From Pseudomonadota bacterium (lineage in GTDB: Bacteria; Pseudomonadota; Gammaproteobacteria; Steroidobacterales; SZUA-146), in NCBI GenBank assembly GCA_039028935.1, contig JBCCHD010000014.1, forward strand, positions 25,059 to 89,058: a DNA stretch of 64,000 nucleotides, in the 5' to 3' direction. Below, piece after piece: positions 36,577 to 45,777 of the stretch. Numbering within the stretch: position 1 is the stretch's first letter; every line of letters begins with the position of its first letter. The notes below the pieces were generated by a model. It ran no database searches and had not been told where the DNA came from. It was given only the letters and a program-made list of their open reading frames with translations. The translations under genes were made by a program, and so were the position numbers.

Positions 36577-37563
36577 TCATACCTCCGCCCTGGCGCGCTG
36601 TTTCGCCAGACGCTTTAACCACACGTCCAGGCCTTGGGCGTTCAGCATCAAATCACCCTTTAGGATACTGCTGCGCGCGTCGTAGTCGCCATCGTAACCA
36701 TGCTCGTCCAATCGACCAAAGACGTAGTCAGTGAGTCGTTCAAAAATGGCCCGCACGCGATCATCTGCGTCCTCACAGTCTTGACAGATATGCACATACC
36801 GATCGAGTCCTTCATGCAGATCGCCCGCCAGTCGCTCGAGGTCGGTGACGCGGCTATAGTGAGTCAGATACGCACTTTTGGGTGCATAACTCATAATTCG
36901 ATCGATCGACGCATGAGCGGCATCGGGATCGAAGTGCACGGGCGTTGTAGTGGGAATAATAAAGGCTCCCTTGCCCGTATCGGTTTCGCGATAGGACACG
37001 CCAAACGTGTCGCCGGTAAACACGAGCTCAGCGGACTGATCAACCAGGCAATAGTGATGCAGTGCGTGGCCGGGCGTATGGATTAATTCGAATTCACGTG
37101 TGCCTACTGTCACGCGCATGCCGTCGGTGACTTCAACGATGCGCGCTTTTTCGATCGGCACAATCTCACCGTAGGTGGCGTGATACAGCGCTTCGCCGTA
37201 TACCGCTATCGTCCCGGCAATGAGCTTTTCCGGTTCGTGCATATGGGGCGCACCGCGCGGGTGTATGTAGGCACGCGCGTTGGGCAAGTGACGCATGAGT
37301 TCACCGGCGCCGCCCGCGTGATCGAGGTGGATATGGGTCAGAAAAACGGCGGTGACGGCACTAACATCGAGTCCGATGTCGGCCAACGCCGCGAGGAGAT
37401 TGCTCACCGACAGTGACGTGCCGGTGTCGACATACGCCGCCTCACCCTTATCGACAATCAAATGACTCGCGTCCATCAGCGGGCGCATATACTCGGTGTC
37501 AACGGCGTAGATGCCCTCGCCCACTTCGGTGTATTTTGGCATCACTGATGATGAACCTGACAT
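36577..37563 (-). CDS. MBL-fold metallo-hydrolase
   Basis: A 328-residue metallo-beta-lactamase-fold hydrolase. The zinc-binding signature is FLTHIHLDHAGGAGEL, with further ligands in IHTPGHALHHYCLVD and VFTGDTFGVSY. The ATG at 37563 has GGAG five bases upstream. The first domain is about 230 residues and is followed by a helical C-terminal extension (from about LTHYSRVTDLERLAGDLHEG) common in glyoxalase-II-like proteins acting on thioesters or lactones. The substrate is unknown. It is co-directional with the PLP decarboxylase downstream, about 110 bases away. Confidence 0.85.
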   Translation of the reverse strand: MSGSSSVMPKYTEVGEGIYAVDTEYMRPLMDASHLIVDKGEAAYVDTGTSLSVSNLLAALADIGLDVSAVTAVFLTHIHLDHAGGAGELMRHLPNARAYIHPRGAPHMHEPEKLIAGTIAVYGEALYHATYGEIVPIEKARIVEVTDGMRVTVGTREFELIHTPGHALHHYCLVDQSAELVFTGDTFGVSYRETDTGKGAFIIPTTTPVHFDPDAAHASIDRIMSYAPKSAYLTHYSRVTDLERLAGDLHEGLDRYVHICQDCEDADDRVRAIFERLTDYVFGRLDEHGYDGDYDARSSILKGDLMLNAQGLDVWLKRLAKQRARAEV

Positions 37564-37836
37564 GTGTGCTCCGATGTTGGGTTACGCCCGCCGCGAGACG
37601 CAGCAGGCGGAAAATGAACGACGCGTCGGCAATCCAAGCCGGTTGTTCATGCGCACGCGACCGTGCAAAACCGTATTGATGCGACCGTGGGTAGTGTACC
37701 GCTCACGACCGGCAACAGCCATGCTTACACGCACGGTCTTCGTCGCCCCATTGCCGCGCCTGAAACGGTGATTGGGGTGCCCGCCCCGAACGGCCGTGGT
37801 ATTCTCTTTTACCCTTGAAAAATCACGGAAATCAAC

Positions 37837-39144
37837 ATGTCCAAGTTCCTGAAAATTGCCCTCGCCCTAGCGCTCATCGTGTTTATTGTCGCGCCCGGCG
37901 TCACCGGCTTCCTGGTCGAATCCGCCATCGAAAAAGAGGAAAGCGCCTACACCCAGATGATCGAGCAGGGTCCCTTTAAGCTTGCCGATTCGTCGTTTGA
38001 GCGCGGCTGGTTCAGCAGTGATCAAACGGTGGAACTTGACCTGACCGATCCGGCGGTCGCGGCCGGCCTACATCTGATTGGTGGTGCGGATCATGACGGG
38101 TTGCCAAAATTGGTCATCGAAACCAAAGCGACCCATGGCGTGATACCGCTGGCCAGTCCAGCCAAAGGCGGTTTGCGTCCTGCCATCGCGCAAACCGAAA
38201 GTGCGCTGTCGCTGAAATACGGCAACGGCGAGATGATCGAGCTACCCGTTACCGTGTACTCATCGCTTGGCGCTGGCCAATGGGCGCGCATCGTGGCCGA
38301 CCCGATCGACAATTTCAAACTCGAAGACGAGGCAACCGTCAGCTGGGATGGTGCCGATATCTCCGCAACGATTGGAGACAAATCAACCTTCAGCGGTTCG
38401 CTCGGCAGCGTTCAGCTTGCGAGTGCAGAAGGCACCATGAATACCAGCGAGATGACTATTGAGGGCACGCATGACATCCGACGCTTCAAGCTCGGTGAGG
38501 GCGAAACCAACATTAAACTCGACAACATGCGTTTTTCAGCGGCTCAGGCCGGCTCATTCGAACTCAACGACCTGGCGGTAAAAAGCAGCATGGCGGTTGA
38601 CGATGGACGCGCGATTGCCCAATCCGACTTTTTGATCGGCGACATTCAAACCTCCGTCATGAACATCGATGGAATCGACATGAGCGCGATCTACAATGTA
38701 AACGCCGCCGCCCTGGAAAAATTCATTGAGCTGACGCAAGAACTTCAATCCTCCGCGTTAGCGGATGAGTCGGAGCTTGAAGACCCCGCAGCCATGATGG
38801 CAGCGATGCAAGATCTGCTGGCCGAGGGTGTGGGCTTCACACTCGAGCGTTTCAATGTGGAAATGGGCGGCGATACACTCAAGATGGATCTCGACATGCA
38901 GCTACCGCCCGGCACTACCTCATTGCCGGCCGTGATGGCCAATGGCCAAGCCTCTGGCAACATGGTGATTCCGGAAGGAGTCGTCAGCGCGATCAGTGAG
39001 CTGTCGCCCGATGTGGCCAACGGCTTCATGATGGCTTCGATGATGGGTTTTGTCGAAGAAAAAGACGGCGCCTTTGAAGCGCGCATGAGTTACAAAGACG
39101 GCGTATTGTTACTCAACGATCTGCCGGTGCCGCTTCCCTTCTAA
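37837..39144 (+). CDS. DUF945 (YdgA-like) family protein
   Basis: A 435-residue protein with an N-terminal membrane or signal segment (FLKIALALALIVFIVAPGVT) followed by a large periplasmic domain. The segment FKLADSSFERGWFSSDQTVE, with the family's Gly-Trp-Phe-Ser pattern, and the later runs of alternating residues identify the DUF945 family, represented by E. coli YdgA. These proteins are thought to be envelope-associated, but their function is unresolved. The gene is followed by a good terminator and is a single-gene unit. Confidence 0.82.
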   Translation: MSKFLKIALALALIVFIVAPGVTGFLVESAIEKEESAYTQMIEQGPFKLADSSFERGWFSSDQTVELDLTDPAVAAGLHLIGGADHDGLPKLVIETKATHGVIPLASPAKGGLRPAIAQTESALSLKYGNGEMIELPVTVYSSLGAGQWARIVADPIDNFKLEDEATVSWDGADISATIGDKSTFSGSLGSVQLASAEGTMNTSEMTIEGTHDIRRFKLGEGETNIKLDNMRFSAAQAGSFELNDLAVKSSMAVDDGRAIAQSDFLIGDIQTSVMNIDGIDMSAIYNVNAAALEKFIELTQELQSSALADESELEDPAAMMAAMQDLLAEGVGFTLERFNVEMGGDTLKMDLDMQLPPGTTSLPAVMANGQASGNMVIPEGVVSAISELSPDVANGFMMASMMGFVEEKDGAFEARMSYKDGVLLLNDLPVPLPF

Positions 39145-39190
39145 CACGCCTTACCCGCGCCAGCGCGGGATTGCGCCGATACGACACACT

Positions 39191-39221
39191 AAAATACCCG
39201 CATGACTGCGGGTATTTTTTA
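39191..39221 (+). terminator. Intrinsic terminator after the DUF945 gene
   Basis: The stem ATACCCGCA, loop TGAC and complement TGCGGGTAT are followed by six T at 39215-39220. It lies about 50 bases past the stop codon of the DUF945 gene. Confidence 0.9.
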
Positions 39222-39333
39222 TCCCTCATTTTAGTCAGACGGGTTTTGATCAGCGCCATGTTCACTCTGTGTCGAACCCGTAACCGATGCATTAACCCGC
39301 ACCGGCAACTCGATTATCAAACGGATGCCGACG

Positions 39334-39367
39334 AAAAAAGGCCGGCTCCTCACGGAACCGGCCTTTT
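39334..39367 (-). terminator. Intrinsic terminator of the cold-shock gene
   Basis: AAAAGGCCGG and CCGGCCTTTT pair around a 12-base loop; on the minus strand the stem runs directly into a T-tract. It lies about 45 bases beyond the stop codon of the cold-shock gene. Confidence 0.88.
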
Positions 39368-39412
39368 GTCGTAACTCAGCGTCGAACGATAGTATCGTCG
39401 AGACAGCCGTTG

Positions 39413-39622
39413 TTACTGAGGCGTAACCTCTTCGGCTTGTGGGCCCTTTTGGCCCTGAGTAACCTTCATGGTGACTTGTTGGCCTTCGGTCAACGTGCGG
39501 CGACCTTCGCCGTTGATCGCGCTGAAGTGGACAAAGACATCTTTGCCGCCTTCGCGCTCGATGAAACCAAAACCTTTCTCGTCATTGAACCACTTAACGG
39601 TTCCCGTAATTAGATCTGACAT
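39413..39622 (-). CDS. Cold-shock protein, CspA family
   Basis: A 69-residue single-stranded nucleic-acid binding protein. Both RNA-binding motifs are intact: KGFGFI (RNP1) and VFVHFS (RNP2), inside the five-stranded barrel beginning [17 protein letters not shown]. Length and sequence are typical of CspA/CspE-type RNA chaperones. Whether it is cold-induced cannot be told, although the stretch before its start could serve as a long leader. It is followed by a strong terminator, making it a monocistronic gene. Confidence 0.97.
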   Translation of the reverse strand: MSDLITGTVKWFNDEKGFGFIEREGGKDVFVHFSAINGEGRRTLTEGQQVTMKVTQGQKGPQAEEVTPQ

Positions 39623-39755
39623 ACTATCCTCTTAAAAAACTAACGGTCGGCTTACGCCGACTTACTCGGTAAAACCAGACTGGATGGGTGAAAATTCAGT
39701 GAAGCTCTCCCAAACCAGCGACGTCAGTGTACCTGTTTCGGCGCTCGGTGCAACG

Positions 39756-39782
39756 AAAAAAAGCCCTGATTTCCGGCTTTTT
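39756..39782 (-). terminator. Candidate terminator downstream of mnmG
   Basis: AAAAAGCC and GGCTTTTT pair around a nine-base loop, with seven A at the left end giving a T-tract on the minus strand. It is about 200 bases past the mnmG stop and 130 bases before the cold-shock start, so it could insulate the two. It is symmetric and might act in either direction. Confidence 0.5.
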
Positions 39783-39983
39783 GTCTATTTTCTCACCGAT
39801 TCGATCCCCTAACCTCAAACTCTGCGCTAGCAAGTGGCCTGGCACACCACCGCTAGACCGATTCCAGCTCACCATCCGACGCGGCTATCGCCACACGCCG
39901 GCACCTGATGCAGGCGAACGATGATCGGTGTTTGAACCTCGAACCGGGGCGTAGTCTCGGCGATAGTGACGGTGCACACCGCG

Positions 39984-41843
39984 TCAAGCGGATTTTTTAA
40001 GATGCACTAACAGCAGCGACAGCGCGGCGGGGGTCATACCGGCGATGCGGCCCGCCTGGCCCAGCGTGGCCGGTTGGATCTCTTTGAGTTTTTGGCGAAC
40101 CTCGTTCGACAACCCGTTAACGGTGTCGTAATCCACATGCGCCGGGATGCGCAGGGATTCGTTCTTACGATGCCGCGCAATCTCGGATTGTTGACGCACA
40201 ATATAACCGGCATAGCGCGCCTGTATTTCGATCTGCTCCGCCACCTGGGGATCATCAACCGGCGCACCGACGCGTTCGATATCCGTGAGCGTCGCATAGG
40301 TCATGTCAGGACGCTTGAGCATCTCGAGTGCCTTGGCTTCACGACTCATGCCACCCATCGCCGCTTGTTGTTCGTCGGACAAGTGATGAGGATGGACAGT
40401 GATCCCAGCCAAGCGTGCGGTTTCTTGCTCAATCGCCTCGCGCTTTCGATTGAAGCGCGCCCACCGCTCATCGTCGACGAGACCCAATTCACGGCCGACT
40501 GGCGTCAAGCGCAAATCGGCGTTGTCTTCGCGCAGTAAAAGTCGGTACTCAGCACGCGAGGTAAACATGCGATAGGGCTCTTGCGTGCCTTGCGTCACCA
40601 GATCATCCACCAACACGCCAAGGTACGCCTCGTCGCGGCGGGGATACCAGGCATCAGTACCCGCTGCACGGCGCGCCGCATTAACTCCAGCCAGCAAGCC
40701 CTGAGCAGCCGCCTCTTCATAACCGGTTGTGCCATTGATTTGACCGGCGAAATACAGGCTATCGATGTAGCGGGTTTCGAGTGTGTGATGCAAACCGCGC
40801 GGATCAAAGAAGTCGTACTCGATCGCATACCCCGGCCGCGTTATGTGCGCGCGCTCAAAGCCGGCAATACTGTGCACAAACTCCAGTTGCGCGGCGTACG
40901 GCAAACTGGTGGAAATACCATTTGGGTAGTATTCCGATACCGTCAATCCTTCTGGCTCAACAAACACCTGATGTGACGTGCGGTCCGCAAAGCGCACGAT
41001 TTTGTCTTCTACCGACGGACAATAGCGCGGCCCCACACCGTCAATCGCACCACTGTACATCGGCGAGTCTGGAATGGCCGCACGAATGATGTCGTGCGTA
41101 CGTTCGTTCGTTTTCGTGAGATAGCACGGCACCTGTCGAGGATGGTCGTCAACGCTGCCCGTGTACGAAAACACCGGTCGCGGATCGTCTCCGGGCTGTG
41201 GAGTGAGCCGCGAAAAATCAATTGTGCGCCCATCGAGTCGAGGCGGCGTGCCGGTTTTTAATCGCTCGACGCAAAACGGCAGCTCGCGCAGTCGCTCGGC
41301 AAGACCAATCGACGCCGCGTCACCCGCGCGACCCCCCGAGTAGTGATTGCGGCCGATATGAATCTTTCCGCCGAGGAATGTGCCCACCGTGAGCACGACC
41401 GCTTGCGCATGAAATTCAAGACCCATCTGCGTGACAACACCCGTCACTCGGTCCTGACTCAATAGTAGATCTTCAACATTTTGTTGGAACAACGTGAGAT
41501 TAGGCGCTTGCTCGAGGGCCTGGCGCACGTACTGTCGATACAGTGCGCGGTCGGCCTGTGCTCGGGTCGCGCGCACGGCAGGACCTTTGCTCGCATTGAG
41601 CACCCGAAACTGAATCCCGGCGGCGTCCGCCGCTTTGGCCATCACGCCACCGAGCGCATCGATTTCCCGCGTTAGATGCCCTTTGCCAATCCCTCCAATC
41701 GCAGGATTGCAGCTCATCATGCCGAGTGTTTCGATGTTTTGTGTGAGCAATAATGTGCGCGCACCCGAGCGCGCCGCGGCGAGACTCGCCTCGGTGCCGG
41801 CGTGGCCACCACCGACCACAATGACATCAAATGTACTGCTCAT
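39984..41843 (-). CDS. mnmG: tRNA uridine-5-carboxymethylaminomethyl modification enzyme MnmG
   Basis: The 619-residue FAD protein GidA/MnmG, which with MnmE modifies the wobble uridine of several tRNAs. The start at 41843 puts the dinucleotide fold [20 protein letters not shown] at the N-terminus. Diagnostic segments include [20 protein letters not shown], the [20 protein letters not shown] region and [20 protein letters not shown] near the end. In many gammaproteobacteria mnmG is followed directly by rsmG; here about 6 kb intervene. mnmE lies upstream behind four genes. Confidence 0.98.
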   Translation of the reverse strand: MSSTFDVIVVGGGHAGTEASLAAARSGARTLLLTQNIETLGMMSCNPAIGGIGKGHLTREIDALGGVMAKAADAAGIQFRVLNASKGPAVRATRAQADRALYRQYVRQALEQAPNLTLFQQNVEDLLLSQDRVTGVVTQMGLEFHAQAVVLTVGTFLGGKIHIGRNHYSGGRAGDAASIGLAERLRELPFCVERLKTGTPPRLDGRTIDFSRLTPQPGDDPRPVFSYTGSVDDHPRQVPCYLTKTNERTHDIIRAAIPDSPMYSGAIDGVGPRYCPSVEDKIVRFADRTSHQVFVEPEGLTVSEYYPNGISTSLPYAAQLEFVHSIAGFERAHITRPGYAIEYDFFDPRGLHHTLETRYIDSLYFAGQINGTTGYEEAAAQGLLAGVNAARRAAGTDAWYPRRDEAYLGVLVDDLVTQGTQEPYRMFTSRAEYRLLLREDNADLRLTPVGRELGLVDDERWARFNRKREAIEQETARLAGITVHPHHLSDEQQAAMGGMSREAKALEMLKRPDMTYATLTDIERVGAPVDDPQVAEQIEIQARYAGYIVRQQSEIARHRKNESLRIPAHVDYDTVNGLSNEVRQKLKEIQPATLGQAGRIAGMTPAALSLLLVHLKKSA

Positions 41844-42114
41844 ATTGCTCTGATCAGCGCGCACGCGCCGCCTTCTGCCGAATCCCACTTCCCGCTACGC
41901 GGCACCCACAGAGTGGGGGGAGTCGCCTACGGCGGGCGATTGTATGAAAATGGCCAAATTTTCGCCACTCACACTTTCTTAAGGGCCATTGTCGCACGGC
42001 CACCATCGGGCAAACTGGTCTTGACGCGCCAAGCCACTGCACACCGCGCCCTGACGCAACTCGTTCCGATCATTGGTGTAAACTGTGGCCGTTTTTTGCT
42101 GACTCTTCGGGCTT

Positions 42115-43626
42115 ATGACCCACTTCCGCCACCCCGCACGCGTCGTGCGTCGTCCGCTCTCTGCCTTGTTCTTGTTGGCCACGCTGTGGGCGCTGAACGC
42201 CTGCACTGACGACCCACTCCAAGCCAACGAGGCGCTGGCGCTCAGTGAGTGCCGCATCGAGGGATTTGGTGGGTTCACCCGCACGAAAGCACTGTGTGGT
42301 GAATTGATCGTACCGCTCGATCCTGCAACGCCCGACGGGGCTACCGTGACCCTGTTTGTCGCCAAAGTGCCGGCGCTTTCGCGAGCCGCCGCCGACAGCG
42401 CCTTTACCATTATTGCCGGCGGACCTGGCCAGGCTTCAACGCAGGCCTACGCCAGTTTGCGCGGCGCGTTTGAACGTGTGCGACGCGAGCGCGACATTAT
42501 TTTGATCGATCAGCGCGGCACAGGAAAGTCCAATGCCCAAGCGTGTGAGTTTGACGACACTGATGCGGACCTCAGCAATTACTCACCGGCTCAAGTGCGG
42601 GCTCTGGCGCAGCAATGCCTCGATACGTTGGGCGACGATACGCGGTTTTATACCACCAGCCTGGCGGTACGCGACCTGGATCAGCTGCGGGCCGCGCTGG
42701 GCTACGACACACTCGATATCTATGGCGTGTCCTATGGTACGCGCGTGGCGCAGCATTATCTTCGCCAGTACCCGCAGCACACCCGCACCGTTGTACTCGA
42801 TGGCGTCGTGCCGGTCGATGTACCACTGGGACCAGCCATTGCCACCGACGCGCAACGGGCGCTCGACTTAATTTTCTCGCGCTGCATTAATGACTCAGAC
42901 TGTCACGTTGCGTTCGGCGACATTGAACGCAAATTCACGCGTCTGCTTGAGCGCACCCAAACAGCGCCGATTGCGCTGGAGTTCGTTGACCCCATTTCAG
43001 GGGAGCGGTCGCTCGACGACTTTGGCTATACCGATCTATTAATGGCTGTGCGCTTGATGAGCTACTCACCCGAAACCGCGGCCCTGCTGCCGTACATGAT
43101 CAATGAAGCCGATCAAGGCAACCTGCAGCCACTTGCTGCACAAGCGTTACTGAATGCGGAAAATCTTGGCACCATGCTCGCGTACGGCATGCACAATTCA
43201 GTGGTATGCACCGAAGACGTGCCGTTTTATACCGAGGAGGGGATCGACCGTTCCACGCTAATGAATGCGTACATGGGCGACCTTTCTTACCAGAGTCTGA
43301 TTGAAACCTGCACGGTTTGGCCTTCGGGCCCGATCGATGACGGCTTCACCAAACCGTTTGCCAGTGACGTGCCGGTGCTCGTGCTGTCCGGTGAAGTGGA
43401 CCCGGTTACGCCGCCTGCTTATGGCGATCGTGCCGCGCGTTATCTGGGCAATGCCCGCGCCATCACACTGCCTGGCCAAGGGCATGGCCAGATTCAGCTC
43501 GGCTGCATGCCGACATTGCTCGCAACCTTTGTCAGCACGGCCGACCACGCGGCCCTCGATATTGAGTGTCTCGATGTTCAGCAGCCCGCTCCCTTTTTTA
43601 TTAGCCCCTCAGGATCGGCACCGTGA
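42115..43626 (+). CDS. Lipoprotein alpha/beta hydrolase, TAP-like
   Basis: A 503-residue secreted lipoprotein with a lipobox (LWALNAC) at the end of the signal peptide. The hydrolase core has the nucleophile elbow IYGVSYGTRVAQHY, the acid in VLVLSGEVDPVTPPAYG and the His in LPGQGHGQIQLG, matching the proline iminopeptidase or tripeptidyl aminopeptidase (TAP) group, including a typical C-terminal TAP domain. It would cleave small peptides or esters in the periplasm. Its stop codon overlaps the GTG start of the ABC ATPase by four bases, an arrangement I recall from related genomes in which hydrolase, ATPase and permease form a unit. Confidence 0.87.
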   Translation: MTHFRHPARVVRRPLSALFLLATLWALNACTDDPLQANEALALSECRIEGFGGFTRTKALCGELIVPLDPATPDGATVTLFVAKVPALSRAAADSAFTIIAGGPGQASTQAYASLRGAFERVRRERDIILIDQRGTGKSNAQACEFDDTDADLSNYSPAQVRALAQQCLDTLGDDTRFYTTSLAVRDLDQLRAALGYDTLDIYGVSYGTRVAQHYLRQYPQHTRTVVLDGVVPVDVPLGPAIATDAQRALDLIFSRCINDSDCHVAFGDIERKFTRLLERTQTAPIALEFVDPISGERSLDDFGYTDLLMAVRLMSYSPETAALLPYMINEADQGNLQPLAAQALLNAENLGTMLAYGMHNSVVCTEDVPFYTEEGIDRSTLMNAYMGDLSYQSLIETCTVWPSGPIDDGFTKPFASDVPVLVLSGEVDPVTPPAYGDRAARYLGNARAITLPGQGHGQIQLGCMPTLLATFVSTADHAALDIECLDVQQPAPFFISPSGSAP

Positions 43627-44354
43627 TTGTTGCAAAGCAGTTAAAAAAATCCTTTGGCGAGGTAGACGCTGTGCGCGACGTCAGCTTTACCGCGAGCAAC
43701 GGCGTGATCACGGGTCTGCTAGGACCGAACGGTGCCGGCAAGTCCACCACCCTTCGCATGCTCTATACGATCCTCGAGCCAGACCAAGGCACGGCGTTGG
43801 TCGACGACATCGACGTCAGGCAAAATCCGCTCGAGGCGCGCCGCCATATGGGGGTGTTTACGCACAACCCCGGCATCTATCCCAACTTAACCGCAAAGGA
43901 AAACGTGGCGTACTTTGGCAAATTGTATGGACTGCCGGCAAACGTCATTCGACGCCGCATCGACGAACTGACCGAACTGCTCGACATGGAGGACATACTG
44001 CACCGTCGAGCCAAAGGATTCTCGCAGGGTCAGCGCACGAAAGTCGCCCTTGCCAGAGCTCTTATCCACGAACCGCAAAACATCTTGCTCGATGAACCCA
44101 CTAACGGACTCGACGTGATGGCCACGCGCGCGCTTCGGCGCATCATTCGAGCGCTCAAAGCGCAGGGTAAATGCGTATTATTTTCCAGCCACGTGATGCA
44201 GGAGGTCGGGGCATTGTGCGATCACGCCGTTATCATCGCCGACGGCACCATCGCCGCTGAGGGCAGCATCGATTCTCTGCGCACACTCAGTGGCCAAGAC
44301 TCGCTCGAAGACGCTTTTATCCATCTAATCGGTAGCGAACGCGGGCTGGGCTAA
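43623..44354 (+). CDS. ABC transporter ATP-binding protein, NatA-like
   Basis: A 243-residue ATPase subunit. The Walker A motif is GLLGPNGAGKSTTLRML, the signature sequence FSQGQRTKVALARAL is a slight variant of LSGGQ, Walker B is NILLDEPTNGLD and the switch His is in CVLFSSHVMQEV. Similarity is to NatA, the ATPase of sodium or drug exporters of the ABC-2 type. It starts at GTG, overlapping the preceding hydrolase by four bases (GTGA). The permease that would normally follow is missing; the next gene is a diguanylate cyclase. It might work with a permease encoded elsewhere. Confidence 0.9.
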   Translation: MIVAKQLKKSFGEVDAVRDVSFTASNGVITGLLGPNGAGKSTTLRMLYTILEPDQGTALVDDIDVRQNPLEARRHMGVFTHNPGIYPNLTAKENVAYFGKLYGLPANVIRRRIDELTELLDMEDILHRRAKGFSQGQRTKVALARALIHEPQNILLDEPTNGLDVMATRALRRIIRALKAQGKCVLFSSHVMQEVGALCDHAVIIADGTIAAEGSIDSLRTLSGQDSLEDAFIHLIGSERGLG

Positions 44355-44502
44355 CGAGCGCAAACCAAACCGACCACTCCACGCTCGCCTGAAACCGACG
44401 GCGCACAGAGAATAACGGCGCAAAACCGGTTTAACTTAATACCAAAACCAGTCCTTTTTCCCTATAAATCAAGGCATTTGAGACACCGGTCACACCATAA
44501 AA

Positions 44503-45759
44503 ATGGTCGTACTGAGACGCTGTGGTCCACTGCGCACCCAGTTCAATGGCCACCCCATGCCCGGACTCTTTCCGAAGAACGATCCCAAGCAAACGCTGAT
44601 TCTCAAGCGTTTCTTCTTGGCGTTCGGGTCGTACATGATCGCGGTCGGATTCGGCAGCTTCAGCGTGGTCACCGGCAATAGCCTAATTAGCACCGATCTA
44701 ATGATGGTGATCTTCGCAGGCGTCTGCTTGAGCAACCTGTATTTTTATTGGGTCATTCGCTCCGGCTACAACAAACAGTACGACGATCCATCACTAACGA
44801 TTCCTCAGCAAATGGTGGCGCTGGCCTGGATGCTCTGCCTGATGTTTGCCGACGCACAACATCGCGGTTTGTTCTTGTCGGTCTACACCATGATCATCAT
44901 GTTTGGACTGTTCCGTTTGCGCACACACCAAATGGCGACCCTGGCGGCGGTTGCCGTGTCCGGTTACGCGCTGGTGGTCGCACTGGATGCGGTCTTTTTC
45001 CCTCACCGCTTTGATGTGGCCACCGAGTTAATTCGCGGCGGCGTGTTGCTCAGTCTGGTCGCCTGGGCCACGGTGTTTGCGGGTCATGTGAGCCAGCTTC
45101 GCGATAAGCTGCGGCGACGTAATCGCGATCTCAGTGTGGCGCTCGATGAAATCGGCAAGCTGGCCAGTCATGACGATCTGACCAATGCGTTCAATCGCCG
45201 CTACATCATGGACGCGTTGAAGCAAGAGGTGGCGCGTGCTCAGCGTACCGGCTCGACGTTCTCGGTGTGCTTGCTCGATCTGGATCACTTCAAAACCATC
45301 AACGATCGCTACGGCCATTTAGCGGGAGACCGCGTACTCATGGCTTTTTCCGAACGCATTAAAGGCACACTACGCGGCATGGACCTGGTGGATCACGGGG
45401 TCACAGATCGTTTTTTCGGTCGGTACGGCGGCGAAGAGTTTATTGTTGTGTTGCCTGACACACCGTTGGCCGGCGCCATTCGTTGCGCTGAGCGAATTCG
45501 CCGAGTGACCGAAGAATCCTCGTTTGATGAAGTGTTTCGGGTGACCTTGTCAGCGGGGGTCAGCCAGTATGAAATGGATGAATCAATCGAAGACATGCTT
45601 CGACGCGCGGATGTGGCACTCTACGAAGCAAAAAACAAAGGCCGAAATCGGGTCGAGATCGACCAAAGTCAGCTTGGACGCATCGAGCAAAGCGATTATC
45701 AAAACACCGCGGTCAATATTGTTGTGGGCTCGTTTGGCGCGCGCAAAAAAACCGAATAG
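44503..45759 (+). CDS. Membrane diguanylate cyclase
   Basis: A 418-residue (400 if started at the ATG at 44557) integral-membrane GGDEF protein. The N-terminal half has about six hydrophobic segments (for example FLAFGSYMIAVGFGSFSVVT and LSVYTMIIMFGLFRL), a MASE-like sensor. The C-terminal half is a cyclase with LASHDDLTNAFNRRYIMDAL, CLLDLDHFKTINDRYGHLAG and the active loop RYGGEEF. The usual RxxD inhibitory site before the loop is replaced by VTDR, so product inhibition is probably absent. It would make cyclic-di-GMP. Neither start has a good ribosome site. It is not clearly co-transcribed with the ABC ATPase, 148 bases upstream. Confidence 0.9.
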   Translation: MVVLRRCGPLRTQFNGHPMPGLFPKNDPKQTLILKRFFLAFGSYMIAVGFGSFSVVTGNSLISTDLMMVIFAGVCLSNLYFYWVIRSGYNKQYDDPSLTIPQQMVALAWMLCLMFADAQHRGLFLSVYTMIIMFGLFRLRTHQMATLAAVAVSGYALVVALDAVFFPHRFDVATELIRGGVLLSLVAWATVFAGHVSQLRDKLRRRNRDLSVALDEIGKLASHDDLTNAFNRRYIMDALKQEVARAQRTGSTFSVCLLDLDHFKTINDRYGHLAGDRVLMAFSERIKGTLRGMDLVDHGVTDRFFGRYGGEEFIVVLPDTPLAGAIRCAERIRRVTEESSFDEVFRVTLSAGVSQYEMDESIEDMLRRADVALYEAKNKGRNRVEIDQSQLGRIEQSDYQNTAVNIVVGSFGARKKTE

Positions 45760-45777
45760 ATCACCTCTGATTCAGGC

